NCBI RefSeq assembly: GCF_042138895.1
Contig: NZ_JBHIKW010000014.1
Span: 56,279-120,278 of the forward strand
Direction of reading: 5' to 3'
Origin: Cedecea selenatireducens
GTDB lineage: Bacteria > Pseudomonadota > Gammaproteobacteria > Enterobacterales > Enterobacteriaceae
Length of the DNA: 64,000 bases
Part shown: one piece after another, positions 25,977 to 34,326 of the stretch
How positions within the stretch are numbered: the stretch's first letter is position 1
How the letters are laid out: every line of letters begins with the position of its first letter
Notes under the pieces: generated by a model
What the model was told of the DNA's origin: nothing
The model's input: only the letters and a program-made list of their open reading frames with translations
The model's database searches: none
Position numbers and translations under genes: made by a program

Positions 25977-26507
25977 TTACGCTTTAGACGGTAATTCTTC
26001 GATGGTATGGAAGTGGTTGGTATACACGCAGATATCACCTGCAATATCCAACGCTTTCACAGCGATGTCGCGCGCACCCATTTCGGTGTTTTCAAGCAGG
26101 GCACGGGCGGCGGCCTGGGCGTACGGGCCGCCAGAGCCGATGGCAATCAGATCGTTTTCAGGCTGGATGACGTCGCCGTTACCGGTGATGATCAGAGAGG
26201 AATTCTCGTCAGCCACGGCCAGCAGTGCTTCCAGCTTGCGCAGCATGCGGTCGGTACGCCAGTCCTTCGCCAGCTCAACGGCGGCTTTCACCAGGTGGCC
26301 CTGATGCATTTCCAGCTTGCGCTCAAAAAGTTCGAACAGCGTGAAGGCATCCGCAGTACCGCCAGCAAAACCGGCGATCACTTTATCGTTGTACAGGCGA
26401 CGCACTTTTTTGACGTTGCCTTTCATGACGGTATTTCCCAGCGTGGCCTGGCCATCGCCGGCAATGACCACATGGCCGTTACGACGTACACTTACTATTG
26501 TTGTCAC
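25977..26507 (-). CDS. hslV: Protease subunit HslV (ClpQ)
   Basis: Proteasome-like threonine peptidase forming two stacked hexamers. The 176 residues begin MTTIVSVRRNGHVVIAGDGQ; removal of Met exposes the catalytic N-terminal threonine. GFAGGTADAFTLFE and GSGGPYAQAAARAL are conserved. It is the first gene of hslVU, preceded by a structured 5' leader and a heat-shock promoter. Confidence 0.97.
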   Translation of the reverse strand: MTTIVSVRRNGHVVIAGDGQATLGNTVMKGNVKKVRRLYNDKVIAGFAGGTADAFTLFELFERKLEMHQGHLVKAAVELAKDWRTDRMLRKLEALLAVADENSSLIITGNGDVIQPENDLIAIGSGGPYAQAAARALLENTEMGARDIAVKALDIAGDICVYTNHFHTIEELPSKA

Positions 26508-26539
26508 GATCGGACCCCTTTTGCATCAGCTAAACAGGA

Positions 26540-26560
26540 GCCCTGCGTGGTACGCAGGGC
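26540..26560 (-). other. 5' leader stem-loop of hslVU mRNA
   Basis: A perfect 9-bp inverted repeat, GCCCTGCGT/ACGCAGGGC around GGT, lies 33 bases upstream of the hslV start and downstream of the predicted start of transcription. No T run follows on the minus strand, so it is not a terminator. E. coli hslVU mRNA has a GC-rich leader stem-loop that stabilises the message, and this is its probable counterpart although the stem sequence differs. Confidence 0.75.
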
Positions 26561-26572
26561 CTAATGCCATTA

Positions 26573-26601
26573 TAAATGGGGGGCAATTTTGGGGTTTCAA
26601 C
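26573..26601 (-). promoter_or_regulatory. Sigma-32 heat-shock promoter of hslVU
   Basis: On the minus strand GTTGAAA is followed after about 14 bases by CCCCATTTA, matching the sigma-32 pattern CTTGAAA / CCCCATnT. The -35 element overlaps the ftsN stop codon. hslVU is a classical heat-shock operon in E. coli. Confidence 0.8.
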
Positions 26602-27643
26602 CCCCGGTGGCAAGACGAATACAGCTGGTATGTCCAGCCATCTTGAGGCGATTGATTGTGCCGTCGACGTTGTCTTTGCCTTTGATAGGGCCAATAACGA
26701 CGCGGTTCCAGCCGTTATTGGTCGTAATACGAGAGTCAAAACCTTCAAACGCCAGCTGAGCGCGAACGGTTTCCGCCTGCTCGCTGCCTTTAAACGAGCC
26801 ACACTGTACCATCCAGCGTTTTTCGTCCTTCTTCTCCTGGCTGGCCGGGGCCTGCTTAGCGACTTCCTGCTCGCGCGTAATGGGTGCTGGCTGAGCTTCA
26901 CGCTGAACCGGTTTGGTTTGCTGAGGCGCTTTTTGCTGACTGTGCGGCGGCGTCTGCAGCAGATCCTGGTAAGGCTGCTGATTGTTGGCCGTCGAGGTCT
27001 TTGGCTGTTGCTGTTGAACGGTTTTTGGCTGCTGGTAAGGCTGCGTGGTTTGCTGCGTGTTACGCGGCTGCTGGTATGGCTGCTCCGCTACGCGCTGCTG
27101 AACGCGAGGCTGCTGCGTTTGCGTATTCCACTGCTGCTGCTGTTGTGCTGGCTGCGTTTGCTGAACAATCTGCTTCTGACGCTGCAAAGTTTGCTGGCGC
27201 TGGGCAGGTGTTTGCTCATTCCACGGCACTTCATTTAGCTGAGTTGGCTGCTGGCGCATATCCGCCTGCATTTGTTCAAGCAGCTGTCGCTGTTCGTTGG
27301 TGAGCTGGTTTTGGTTCATGACTTCGCCACCGGCGGTCGGCTCGGTAGGCGCACGAACGCCAGGCTGGCGGTTTTCCAGCTCTTTAATATAGCGCCAGCG
27401 CTCTTCTGGTTTTGGCGGCAGGCCATTCCCGGTCACTTTGTGGCCCGGGAGAACGTCTATCTCTTCTTTCTTATGGTGAGTAATAAAGTAAAGAGCACCG
27501 ACAAAGGCCACCACGATCGCGGCCGCAATGGCTACCATCGTCGGAGAGACGGAGGGCAGACTACGTTGCTTTTTGCGGGGTGTACTTTTTTTGCGCCGCG
27601 TCCCTGCCGATTGCCCGCGGCTTACATAATCTCGTTGTGCCAC
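26597..27643 (-). CDS. ftsN: Cell division protein FtsN
   Basis: Bitopic divisome protein that triggers septal murein synthesis. The 348 residues have a basic cytoplasmic N terminus (MAQRDYVSRGQSAGTRRKKS), one membrane helix (about 33-54), a periplasmic essential segment (about 75-100), a long Q/P/T-rich linker (about 110-265) and a C-terminal SPOR domain (about 270-345; WMVQCGSFKGSEQAE) that binds denuded glycan. E. coli FtsN is 319 residues; the extra length lies in the low-complexity linker. Confidence 0.95.
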   Translation of the reverse strand: MAQRDYVSRGQSAGTRRKKSTPRKKQRSLPSVSPTMVAIAAAIVVAFVGALYFITHHKKEEIDVLPGHKVTGNGLPPKPEERWRYIKELENRQPGVRAPTEPTAGGEVMNQNQLTNEQRQLLEQMQADMRQQPTQLNEVPWNEQTPAQRQQTLQRQKQIVQQTQPAQQQQQWNTQTQQPRVQQRVAEQPYQQPRNTQQTTQPYQQPKTVQQQQPKTSTANNQQPYQDLLQTPPHSQQKAPQQTKPVQREAQPAPITREQEVAKQAPASQEKKDEKRWMVQCGSFKGSEQAETVRAQLAFEGFDSRITTNNGWNRVVIGPIKGKDNVDGTINRLKMAGHTSCIRLATGG

Positions 27644-27732
27644 TATCGTTTCGCTGTCTTTATTCGTTTATCAGTCCGCCATGTTACTTAAGGGGCGGGG
27701 CTTTGACCAGTTTATGCAGTCTTAAAAGCGGC

Positions 27733-28767
27733 TCATTTTCTGCTGCCGGGCGCGGCGGTGCTGCCTCGCTCAATAAGATCGCAGTCCAGCAGGCGAGAGC
27801 CGCTGCTAACGTTTTGGCCGTTAATGTTGTCCAGCAATAGCAGCATAGCCTCTCTGCCAATATCGAAACGGGGTTGTGCGACAGTGGTGAGGGGCGGGTC
27901 ACAGAACTGCGACAGGGCGATGTCGTCGAAGCCCATGATAGATAAATCTTCCGGGACTTTCAGCCCGCTACGCTTCGCCTGTGACAGAGCGCCTAGCGCC
28001 ATGACATCGCTGTGGCAGAAAATAGCGGTTGGCGGTTCGGGCAGGGCGATAAGCTGTGCCAGAGCGGCTGCACCAGCTTCATAAGTAAAGTCACCGCGTG
28101 CAATGTAGTGAGGATCGACGACGATGCCGTTGCGGCGCAGCGCCTGGACGTAACCCTGCAGGCGGTAATGGCAAAGCGGCATCTCTTCTGGCCCGGCGAT
28201 ACAGGCAATGCGCTGATGCCCAAGCTCCTGCAGATAATAAACGGCGTTAAAGGCGGCAGTCAGGTTGTCGATATGCACCGTTGGCAGTTCCAGCTCAGGC
28301 GCAAATTCGTTCGCCATCACCATCGGCGGCAGGTTGCGTTGCTCTTCTTTGCTGGCGTCAAACGGCAGACGTGAGCCCAGCAGCAGCATGCCGTCAATCT
28401 GTTTGGTGATGATAAGGTCGATGAAGGTTTTTTCCTGCTGGTTTTGATGGGCGCAGTCGCCAATCAGCACCAGATAGCCCTGTGCAGCAGCGGTCACTTC
28501 AATGCCACGGATAATTTCGCTGAAAAACGGATCGCAGATATCGGGCACGATGACCAGGATAGTTCGTGATTCGCTGCGCTTGATGTTACGGCCCAGGGAG
28601 TGAGGCAGATAGCCCACTTCAATCGCCGCCTGCTCCACGCGATTACGGGTGCTTTGTGAAACTTTATCTGGATTCATTAGAGCGCGGGATACCGTTGCAG
28701 TAGACACGTTTGCCTGCACGGCGACATCTTTCATGGTGGCATTAACCACCGGTTTCTTCGGCTTCAC
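27733..28767 (-). CDS. cytR: LacI-family repressor CytR
   Basis: Cytidine-responsive repressor of nucleoside uptake and catabolism genes, which binds cooperatively with CRP. The 344 residues have an N-terminal helix-turn-helix (MKDVAVQANVSTATVSRALM) followed by a periplasmic-binding-protein-like sensor domain with IVPDICDPFFSEIIRG, HIDNLTAAFNAVYYL and FCHSDVMALGALSQAKR, all as in CytR. It lies between priA and ftsN as in E. coli. Confidence 0.96.
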   Translation of the reverse strand: MKPKKPVVNATMKDVAVQANVSTATVSRALMNPDKVSQSTRNRVEQAAIEVGYLPHSLGRNIKRSESRTILVIVPDICDPFFSEIIRGIEVTAAAQGYLVLIGDCAHQNQQEKTFIDLIITKQIDGMLLLGSRLPFDASKEEQRNLPPMVMANEFAPELELPTVHIDNLTAAFNAVYYLQELGHQRIACIAGPEEMPLCHYRLQGYVQALRRNGIVVDPHYIARGDFTYEAGAAALAQLIALPEPPTAIFCHSDVMALGALSQAKRSGLKVPEDLSIMGFDDIALSQFCDPPLTTVAQPRFDIGREAMLLLLDNINGQNVSSGSRLLDCDLIERGSTAAPGSRK

Positions 28768-28812
28768 TTCTTCTCCTCACATGCACGCCGCTATCGTCAA
28801 CACTCCTGTGTG

Positions 28813-28828
28813 TCTGACAGTCATCACA
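28813..28828. promoter_or_regulatory. Candidate CRP site upstream of cytR
   Basis: TCTGA-CAGTCA-TCACA differs from the CRP core TGTGA-N6-TCACA at one position and is about 46-61 bases upstream of the cytR start. cytR is known to be under CRP and self control in E. coli. The assignment here rests on the motif alone. Confidence 0.4.
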
Positions 28829-28928
28829 TTCTTAGCAGAAGTTGGCTGTAAGCGGTTACAAATTTTTCACAAGAAATGTGATGAGTATTAGATTTTTCGA
28901 TCCGCTTCTCATAACCAGCCACATTGTG

Positions 28929-31127
28929 CTACCCGTCGATAGGGTCAACGTCCAGCATCCACTTCACTTTACGGGCTTCGGGCAGCGTGTTGACCAGCGT
29001 GAGCGAATGGCTGACCAGCTTTTGCAGGCGTGCCCTGGACGGATGCTGCAGCAAGATTTGCCAGCGGAAGCGGCCGCCGCGTTTTGGCTGCAGCGACGGG
29101 ACAGGCCCCATGATCCAGAGCTGTTCATCGCGCAGCGGGCTGGCTTCCAGCAGATTACGCAACTGCTGTAAAAACAGCGGCGCCTGATGGTTGTTCTGAT
29201 CCTCGGCGCGAATCAGTACATGGCTGGTGTACGGCGGTAAAAAGACCGTTTTACGCTCGCTTAGCGCCTGGCTGGAAAACGCGTCATAGCCTTTGGCCAG
29301 CAGCGTTTGCAGTAAAGGATGTTCCGGATGGTGCGTTTGCAGCAGGACTTCACCCTGCTTACCGGCTCGCCCGGCACGGCCAGAAACCTGAACGTAGAGC
29401 TGAGCAAAACGCTCGGCGGCCCGGAAATCGGCAGAAAATAGCGCGCCGTCTACGTCCAGCAGTGCGACCAGCGTGACGTCCGGGAAGTGGTGGCCTTTAG
29501 CCAGCATCTGGGTGCCGATAAGAATACGTGCGCCGCCGCGGTGAACTTCGGCCAACTGCTGTTCCAGGGCCCCTTTACGGCTGGTGGTGTCGCGATCGAT
29601 ACGGGAAATCGGCACGTCAGGGAATAGCGGCTCAAGACTATGCTCAAGCTGTTCGGTGCCCATGCCAACCGGGACCAGATGCGTGGAGCCGCACTGCGGG
29701 CACTGCTGTGGGATTGCACGCTGGCTGTCGCAGTGGTGGCAACGCAGGTGGCGCTGGCCCTGGTGCAGCGTGTAATAGTGATCGCAGCGGGCGCATTCTG
29801 CAATCCAGCCGCATTCGTGGCAGAGCAGGGCAGGCGCGAAGCCACGGCGGTTGAGGAACAGAATCACCTGGTTATCTGCGGCGAGATGCTCGCCTATCTT
29901 TTTGATCAGCGCTGGCGCCAGGCCTGCTTTAAGCTGCTGCCCTTTGAGATCTACGACCTGCTGGTGGGCAGGGCGCGCATTTCCTGCACGTTTGGTCAGG
30001 CGAAGCTGGCGGTATTTCCCCACCTCAACATTGTGCAGCGTTTCCAGCGCTGGCGTGGCCGACCCGAGAATAATCGGAATGTTTTCTGCATGTGCCCGGT
30101 AAACGGCCAGGTCACGGGCATGATAGCGCCAGCCTTCCTGCTGCTTATAGGAGCTGTCATGCTCTTCATCGATAACAATGACCCCGAGACGACAGAAAGG
30201 CGTAAACAGAGAAGAGCGAGTGCCAATGACGATGGCTGCCTCACCGCTACGCGCTTTTAGCCAGACACTAAGCCTTTCGCTGTCGTTCAGCCCGGAATGC
30301 AGGACTTCAACCGGCGCGTTAAAGCGCTCACGGAAACGAGCGATGGTTTGCGGCGTCAGGCCAATTTCTGGCACTAACACTAAAGCCTGTTTCCCCTGCG
30401 CCAGGACGTTTTCCAGCACGCTGAGGTAAACCTCGGTTTTCCCGGAGCCGGTAATACCGGCGAGCAGCCAGGCGGCGAAGTGGTCAGATTCGCTGTGGAT
30501 GGCCCCCACGGCGGTGGCCTGCTCGGTATTCAGCCTTAGTCGTTCACCGGCAACGGAATAGCCTGGCCGCCAGTCTTGTTCCGCGGGTGCTGCGCTTTTC
30601 AGGTCGCACAGGCCCTTGGTTCTCAGCGCCTGCAGCCCCGGTTCGCTGATCTCCAGCTCGCTAATTTGATGCCGCCAGATAATATTGTGGCGTAACGCGG
30701 CCAGCGCCTGTTGCTGCTTAGGCGCTCGTTTAATGCTGTTCAGATCGATGGCTTTGCCTTCTTCAGTGGCAAACCAATACCAAAGCGGGGCATGGTGCGC
30801 GGGTTTTCCCTGGCGCAGAAGAATCGGCAGAGCGTGAAAGAGTACTTCACCAATCGGATGGTGATAATACTCTGCCGCCCACAGCAGAACGCGCCACAGT
30901 GACGGCGTGAAGAGCGATCGTCCGTCGAGCACATCGGCAACGGGTTTCAGTTTTTCAAGAGGGAGATCGCTGTTATCGCTGACCGCCATGACGATGCCGA
31001 CGGCCTCTCGCTGTTTGCCGAAGGGCACCCGCACGCGGCAGCCAGCGCTTACCTGCATGCCGTCGGGAAGCAGGTAGTCGAAGGTACGGGCCAGCGGAAC
31101 AGGCAGAGCGACGTGGGCTACGGGCAT
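28929..31127 (-). CDS. priA: Primosomal protein N' (replication restart helicase PriA)
   Basis: 3'-5' DNA helicase that recognises stalled forks and D-loops and reloads the replisome through PriB and DnaT. The 732 residues comprise the 3'-DNA-binding domain, a winged helix, helicase lobes with Walker A GITGSGKTE and DEEH, a zinc-binding region with paired cysteines (CHECGWIAECARC, CHHCDS, CPQCGS), and the C-terminal domain. Length equals E. coli PriA. Divergent from rpmE. Confidence 0.97.
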   Translation of the reverse strand: MPVAHVALPVPLARTFDYLLPDGMQVSAGCRVRVPFGKQREAVGIVMAVSDNSDLPLEKLKPVADVLDGRSLFTPSLWRVLLWAAEYYHHPIGEVLFHALPILLRQGKPAHHAPLWYWFATEEGKAIDLNSIKRAPKQQQALAALRHNIIWRHQISELEISEPGLQALRTKGLCDLKSAAPAEQDWRPGYSVAGERLRLNTEQATAVGAIHSESDHFAAWLLAGITGSGKTEVYLSVLENVLAQGKQALVLVPEIGLTPQTIARFRERFNAPVEVLHSGLNDSERLSVWLKARSGEAAIVIGTRSSLFTPFCRLGVIVIDEEHDSSYKQQEGWRYHARDLAVYRAHAENIPIILGSATPALETLHNVEVGKYRQLRLTKRAGNARPAHQQVVDLKGQQLKAGLAPALIKKIGEHLAADNQVILFLNRRGFAPALLCHECGWIAECARCDHYYTLHQGQRHLRCHHCDSQRAIPQQCPQCGSTHLVPVGMGTEQLEHSLEPLFPDVPISRIDRDTTSRKGALEQQLAEVHRGGARILIGTQMLAKGHHFPDVTLVALLDVDGALFSADFRAAERFAQLYVQVSGRAGRAGKQGEVLLQTHHPEHPLLQTLLAKGYDAFSSQALSERKTVFLPPYTSHVLIRAEDQNNHQAPLFLQQLRNLLEASPLRDEQLWIMGPVPSLQPKRGGRFRWQILLQHPSRARLQKLVSHSLTLVNTLPEARKVKWMLDVDPIDG

Positions 31128-31334
31128 GAAAGCATCCAGGCTGAAAAAAATGACGTATTAGTGTACACTGTGTGCTTCCAGAAATGCGGATCAGTTTGCA
31201 CCGGCTGAGTAAGTTCTGTATGATTCGCCGCCTTTGATGCGCAGTTTTGGTATCGAAAAAACCTAATTTATTAACTTCGCGTGGTGTCTGGCGTTAGGGC
31301 TGGAAGAGCGACGCGGCCTTTACCGAGGTTTACC

Positions 31335-31550
31335 ATGAAAAAAGATATCCATCCTAAATACGAAGAAATTACTGCAAACTGCTCTTGCGGTAATGTTATC
31401 AAAATCCGCTCTACTGCGGGTCACGACCTGAACCTGGACGTGTGCGGCGAATGCCACCCGTTCTACACTGGTAAGCAGCGTGATGTTGCTACCGGCGGCC
31501 GTGTTGATCGCTTCAACAAGCGCTTCAGCGTACCAGGCGCGAAAAAATAA
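31335..31550 (+). CDS. rpmE: 50S ribosomal protein L31 (zinc-binding form)
   Basis: Large-subunit protein that bridges to the 30S head. From 31335, after GAGG, 71 residues with the four zinc ligands Cys16, Cys18, Cys37 and Cys40 (CSC and CGEC), marking the zinc-containing L31 rather than the zinc-free paralogue. The C terminus reads FSVPGAKK. The longer open frame from 31281 has no homology in its first 18 residues. Confidence 0.97.
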   Translation: MKKDIHPKYEEITANCSCGNVIKIRSTAGHDLNLDVCGECHPFYTGKQRDVATGGRVDRFNKRFSVPGAKK

Positions 31551-31570
31551 GTTTCGCGAGCTGGAAAGAG

Positions 31571-31595
31571 AAAGGCGCCCTGGGCGCCTTTTTTG
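31571..31595. terminator. rpmE terminator, shared with convergent fucR
   Basis: AAGGCGCC pairs with GGCGCCTT around a 3-base loop, followed by six T on the plus strand. It begins 20 bases from the fucR stop. Confidence 0.88.
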
Positions 31596-31614
31596 TTTCC
31601 GGTATTCCGTGGCA

Positions 31615-32316
31615 CTACGGCTCGGAAATCACCTGCATCACGTTTTCCAGACTGCCGATTTTTATCTCTCCCGCCCGGTTCATCTTACTTTTATCAATCA
31701 GCAGTAAAGATTGCAGCGCACGCTTTAGCAGCAGAGACTTAAATTCAGCGTTATAGCGGTTGGAGTCCCACAGCGTCCCCTCTTTATCTATCCCCTCGCA
31801 GGAAAAAACAAACAGATCGATTTCCAACTCCTTAAGCTGCGAGACAATCGCCGGGTTAACATAGCAGGCGTATTTCCGCTGAAGCAGCCCGCCTGAACTG
31901 ATCAGCTGAATGTGTTCTCGTTTCGACAGCTCCTGGCAAATACGCTCGCTATTAGTAAATACCGTGATATCAATATCCGGTAGCTGTTTAGCCAGATACC
32001 AGCAGGTGGAGCTGGCGTCGAGTGCGATCACCATCCCGTCATTAACCCACTGCAACGCCTGGCGGGCGATGTCGGCTTTACTGGTGTGGTGGCTTTTCAG
32101 GCGGGCATTAAAAGGATCGCCGCTATCACGATTTTCCCGCTTAATGCTTTTTGCGCACCCATGAAGGCGGATTATTTTCCCCTGGGTCTGTAAGGCGCTC
32201 AGATCCCGGCGAATAGTCTCTTTGCTGACGTGGAGCAGGCTGGCAAGCTCTTCGGTCGCCAACGTTTCGTGCTGGCGAATCAACTGGACGATGGCCTGGT
32301 GGCGAGCCGTTTTCAT
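31615..32316 (-). CDS. fucR: L-fucose operon activator FucR (DeoR family)
   Basis: Transcriptional activator of the fucose regulon responding to fuculose 1-phosphate. From 32316, preceded by GAGG, 233 residues: an N-terminal DeoR-type helix-turn-helix (about 19-50; LATEELASLLHVSKETIRRDL) and a sugar-phosphate sensor domain with ALDASSTCWYLA and FVFSCEGIDKEG. An upstream in-frame ATG (32358) is rejected, because the HTH would lie too far in. Last gene of fucPIKUR; candidate binding repeats lie between fucP and fucA. Confidence 0.92.
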   Translation of the reverse strand: MKTARHQAIVQLIRQHETLATEELASLLHVSKETIRRDLSALQTQGKIIRLHGCAKSIKRENRDSGDPFNARLKSHHTSKADIARQALQWVNDGMVIALDASSTCWYLAKQLPDIDITVFTNSERICQELSKREHIQLISSGGLLQRKYACYVNPAIVSQLKELEIDLFVFSCEGIDKEGTLWDSNRYNAEFKSLLLKRALQSLLLIDKSKMNRAGEIKIGSLENVMQVISEP

Positions 32317-32338
32317 CCGCGTACTCCTCTGTAAATCG

Positions 32339-32360
32339 CCATGCGCACGTGAGCGCATGG
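32339..32360 (-). other. Hairpin between fucU and fucR
   Basis: CCATGCGC pairs perfectly with GCGCATGG around a 6-base loop. It lacks a T run on the minus strand, so it is likelier an mRNA processing or stability element that sets fucR expression apart from fucU (inference). Confidence 0.5.
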
Positions 32361-32379
32361 CTGAATGAGGAGAATGAGA

Positions 32380-32796
32380 CTACGGCGTCACGCCTTTTTT
32401 TAACAATATATTGCCGTATTTTGCCGTCTCACCTGTGATAACGATCGCAAAGGCTTTTTGCGCCCGTTCGTAAAACGCGAAACGGTCTATTCGGCGGATG
32501 CTAAGCCCGTCGATGGCCAACGCTGCCAGATAGCGCTCTTCAACGGATGAGTCCAGGCTGTCTCCCGCCACCGCCGCCATCATCACCAGCGGTGGCGCGT
32601 AGCTGTCCAGTTCAAATAAAGGCGCGATGGCAGCCAGCAGGGCGCTAACCTTCAGGCCATCGGCGCGGATCACCTGAGGCCCGAGGCTGTGGGCAGGGAA
32701 ATGAGCATCGGAAAAAATGATTTCGTCACCGTGCCCCATTTCTGCCAGCGTTTTCAGCAGCGCCGGGGAGATAAGCGGAGAGATTGTTTTCAACAC
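32380..32796 (-). CDS. fucU: L-fucose mutarotase
   Basis: Interconverts the alpha and beta anomers of L-fucose so that the isomerase receives its preferred form. The 138 residues (E. coli 140) include MGHGDEIIFSDAHFPAHS-like sequence with the conserved histidines, ELDSYAPPLVMM and FYERAQKAFAIV, typical of the RbsD/FucU fold. One base separates it from fucK. Confidence 0.95.
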   Translation of the reverse strand: MLKTISPLISPALLKTLAEMGHGDEIIFSDAHFPAHSLGPQVIRADGLKVSALLAAIAPLFELDSYAPPLVMMAAVAGDSLDSSVEERYLAALAIDGLSIRRIDRFAFYERAQKAFAIVITGETAKYGNILLKKGVTP

Positions 32797-32797
32797 G

Positions 32798-34261
32798 TTA
32801 TGCTCCTTCTAAAGCCTTATTGTTGCATCCGGACAGGGCGCGGTAGTCCACGCTTTGCTCGCCGGGATACCAGGTTTGATAGCGATATTCGACCTGCTGA
32901 CGAGCCAGCTCCGGCGAGGCGTAATACTTCACGCCGCTCCAGGCGAACATCGCCGCGCCGAGCACGGTAGTTTCTGCATCACGCAGTACGTTGACGGGGA
33001 GATTAAGCACGTCTGCCTTGATTTGATTCCACAGGGCATTGCGGCTACCGCCGCCTACCAGCAGAAGCGATTTGGCTTTAAAGTCGCCTATCTTTTCCAG
33101 CACGGCCAGGTTTTGCTGGAGCTGCCAGCAGAGACCTTCGAGCGCAGAACGATAAAAATGGCCGCGGCTGGTGCTCAACCGCATACCTTGCCAGCCCGCA
33201 GTCGTTTGGCTTTCCAGCATTCGGCAGTTCATGCGCAGGCCTTCTGAACCCGGCGGTATGTCGCTGGCTTCGTCTATCATCTGTCGGTAAACATCAGGCA
33301 GCGTGTCATCACGCCAGTAAAGCTGGCGAATCCACTCCAGTACGCCGGAAGCCAGCCACTGTAGCCCCGGGTTAAACAGCTGCTGGCAGCTGTCCAGCTC
33401 GCAGGTTGAGCCGGTAAAACGAGGTAGCAGGGAAGTATTCACGCGCGGAGTTCGCACCATTAATATTTCCCAGGTGCCGGACGATAACACCGGCTGGTCC
33501 AGCTCAGCGCCGGAGCCAAACAGGGCGAACTGAGTATCGTGCCCGGCTGAAATAACGGGCACGCCTGCGGGAAGCCCCAGCCTCCCTGCGATACCCGGTA
33601 GCAAGTTGCCAATAAACTCCCCCGCCGAAACCATTCGCGGAAACAGCCTCTTCGGCAGGCCGGTTCGCTGGAGAATGGTGTCGCTGAACGTCCCGCTGCG
33701 TACATCCAGCAGCTGGCTTGTACCCGCCATCGTGCGGTCTGTAGTGAATTCACCGGTCAGCTTTTGGTTAATCAGCGATGAAATGAACAGCCAGGCATAT
33801 GCTTTTTCCAGCAGTTCGGGGCGATTTTCTTTTAACCAGATAAGTTTATAGAGCGTGTTGAAACTGAACTGGCCAATGCCTGAAATGGTTTGCAGCTCGC
33901 CTGACGTGATGTAGCGATCGATCTTCTCCATCACGGCAGTCGTTCTTGGGCATTTCCAGCTGATAATCGGATAAACCAGTTCACCCTTGCTGTCCACCAG
34001 GGCTCCGTCCACGCCGAATGTCGTTACGGTAAGCGCGCGAACGGCGTAGCCGTGAAGCCGGGGGATAATCTGGCGGCAGCAAAAAGTGAAGCGCTGCAAA
34101 ATGTCGTCGAGCGACCAGATTTGCCAGTCGCTATGTTCGGCGCCGGGCTGGCTGGAATTTGGGGTTGAGGCTCTGGCGACGACCGTGCCTTTAGTATCCA
34201 CGGCGATGGCGCGAACGTTGGTTGCGCCGCAGTCCAGAACAATCACCACATCATGATTCAT
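32798..34261 (-). CDS. fucK: L-fuculokinase
   Basis: FGGY-family kinase that phosphorylates L-fuculose to L-fuculose 1-phosphate with ATP. The 487 residues show the N-terminal phosphate motif DCGATNVRAIAVD, the substrate region TFGVDGALVD, AGHDTQFALFGSG with the catalytic Asp, and the C-terminal VGGGSRNALWNQIKAD. Cotranscribed with fucI upstream and fucU downstream. Confidence 0.95.
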   Translation of the reverse strand: MNHDVVIVLDCGATNVRAIAVDTKGTVVARASTPNSSQPGAEHSDWQIWSLDDILQRFTFCCRQIIPRLHGYAVRALTVTTFGVDGALVDSKGELVYPIISWKCPRTTAVMEKIDRYITSGELQTISGIGQFSFNTLYKLIWLKENRPELLEKAYAWLFISSLINQKLTGEFTTDRTMAGTSQLLDVRSGTFSDTILQRTGLPKRLFPRMVSAGEFIGNLLPGIAGRLGLPAGVPVISAGHDTQFALFGSGAELDQPVLSSGTWEILMVRTPRVNTSLLPRFTGSTCELDSCQQLFNPGLQWLASGVLEWIRQLYWRDDTLPDVYRQMIDEASDIPPGSEGLRMNCRMLESQTTAGWQGMRLSTSRGHFYRSALEGLCWQLQQNLAVLEKIGDFKAKSLLLVGGGSRNALWNQIKADVLNLPVNVLRDAETTVLGAAMFAWSGVKYYASPELARQQVEYRYQTWYPGEQSVDYRALSGCNNKALEGA

Positions 34262-34284
34262 AATGGCTCCTTCAATGGGATCAT

Positions 34285-34321
34285 GCGCCTCCCCGGCACG
34301 CTCATCGCGGCGGGGAGGCGC
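34285..34321 (-). other. Strong hairpin between fucI and fucK
   Basis: An 11-bp perfect stem, GCGCCTCCCCG/CGGGGAGGCGC with a 15-base loop, fills much of the 65-base gap. No T run follows on the minus strand. It may protect the fucPI message or lower fucK translation (inference). Confidence 0.6.
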
Positions 34322-34326
34322 TGCGC

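Noticed and set aside
27000..27300. Possible CRISPR or tandem DNA repeat because of recurring CTGCTG units
   Set aside because: This is the Q-rich linker of ftsN; units are irregular and lack spacers.
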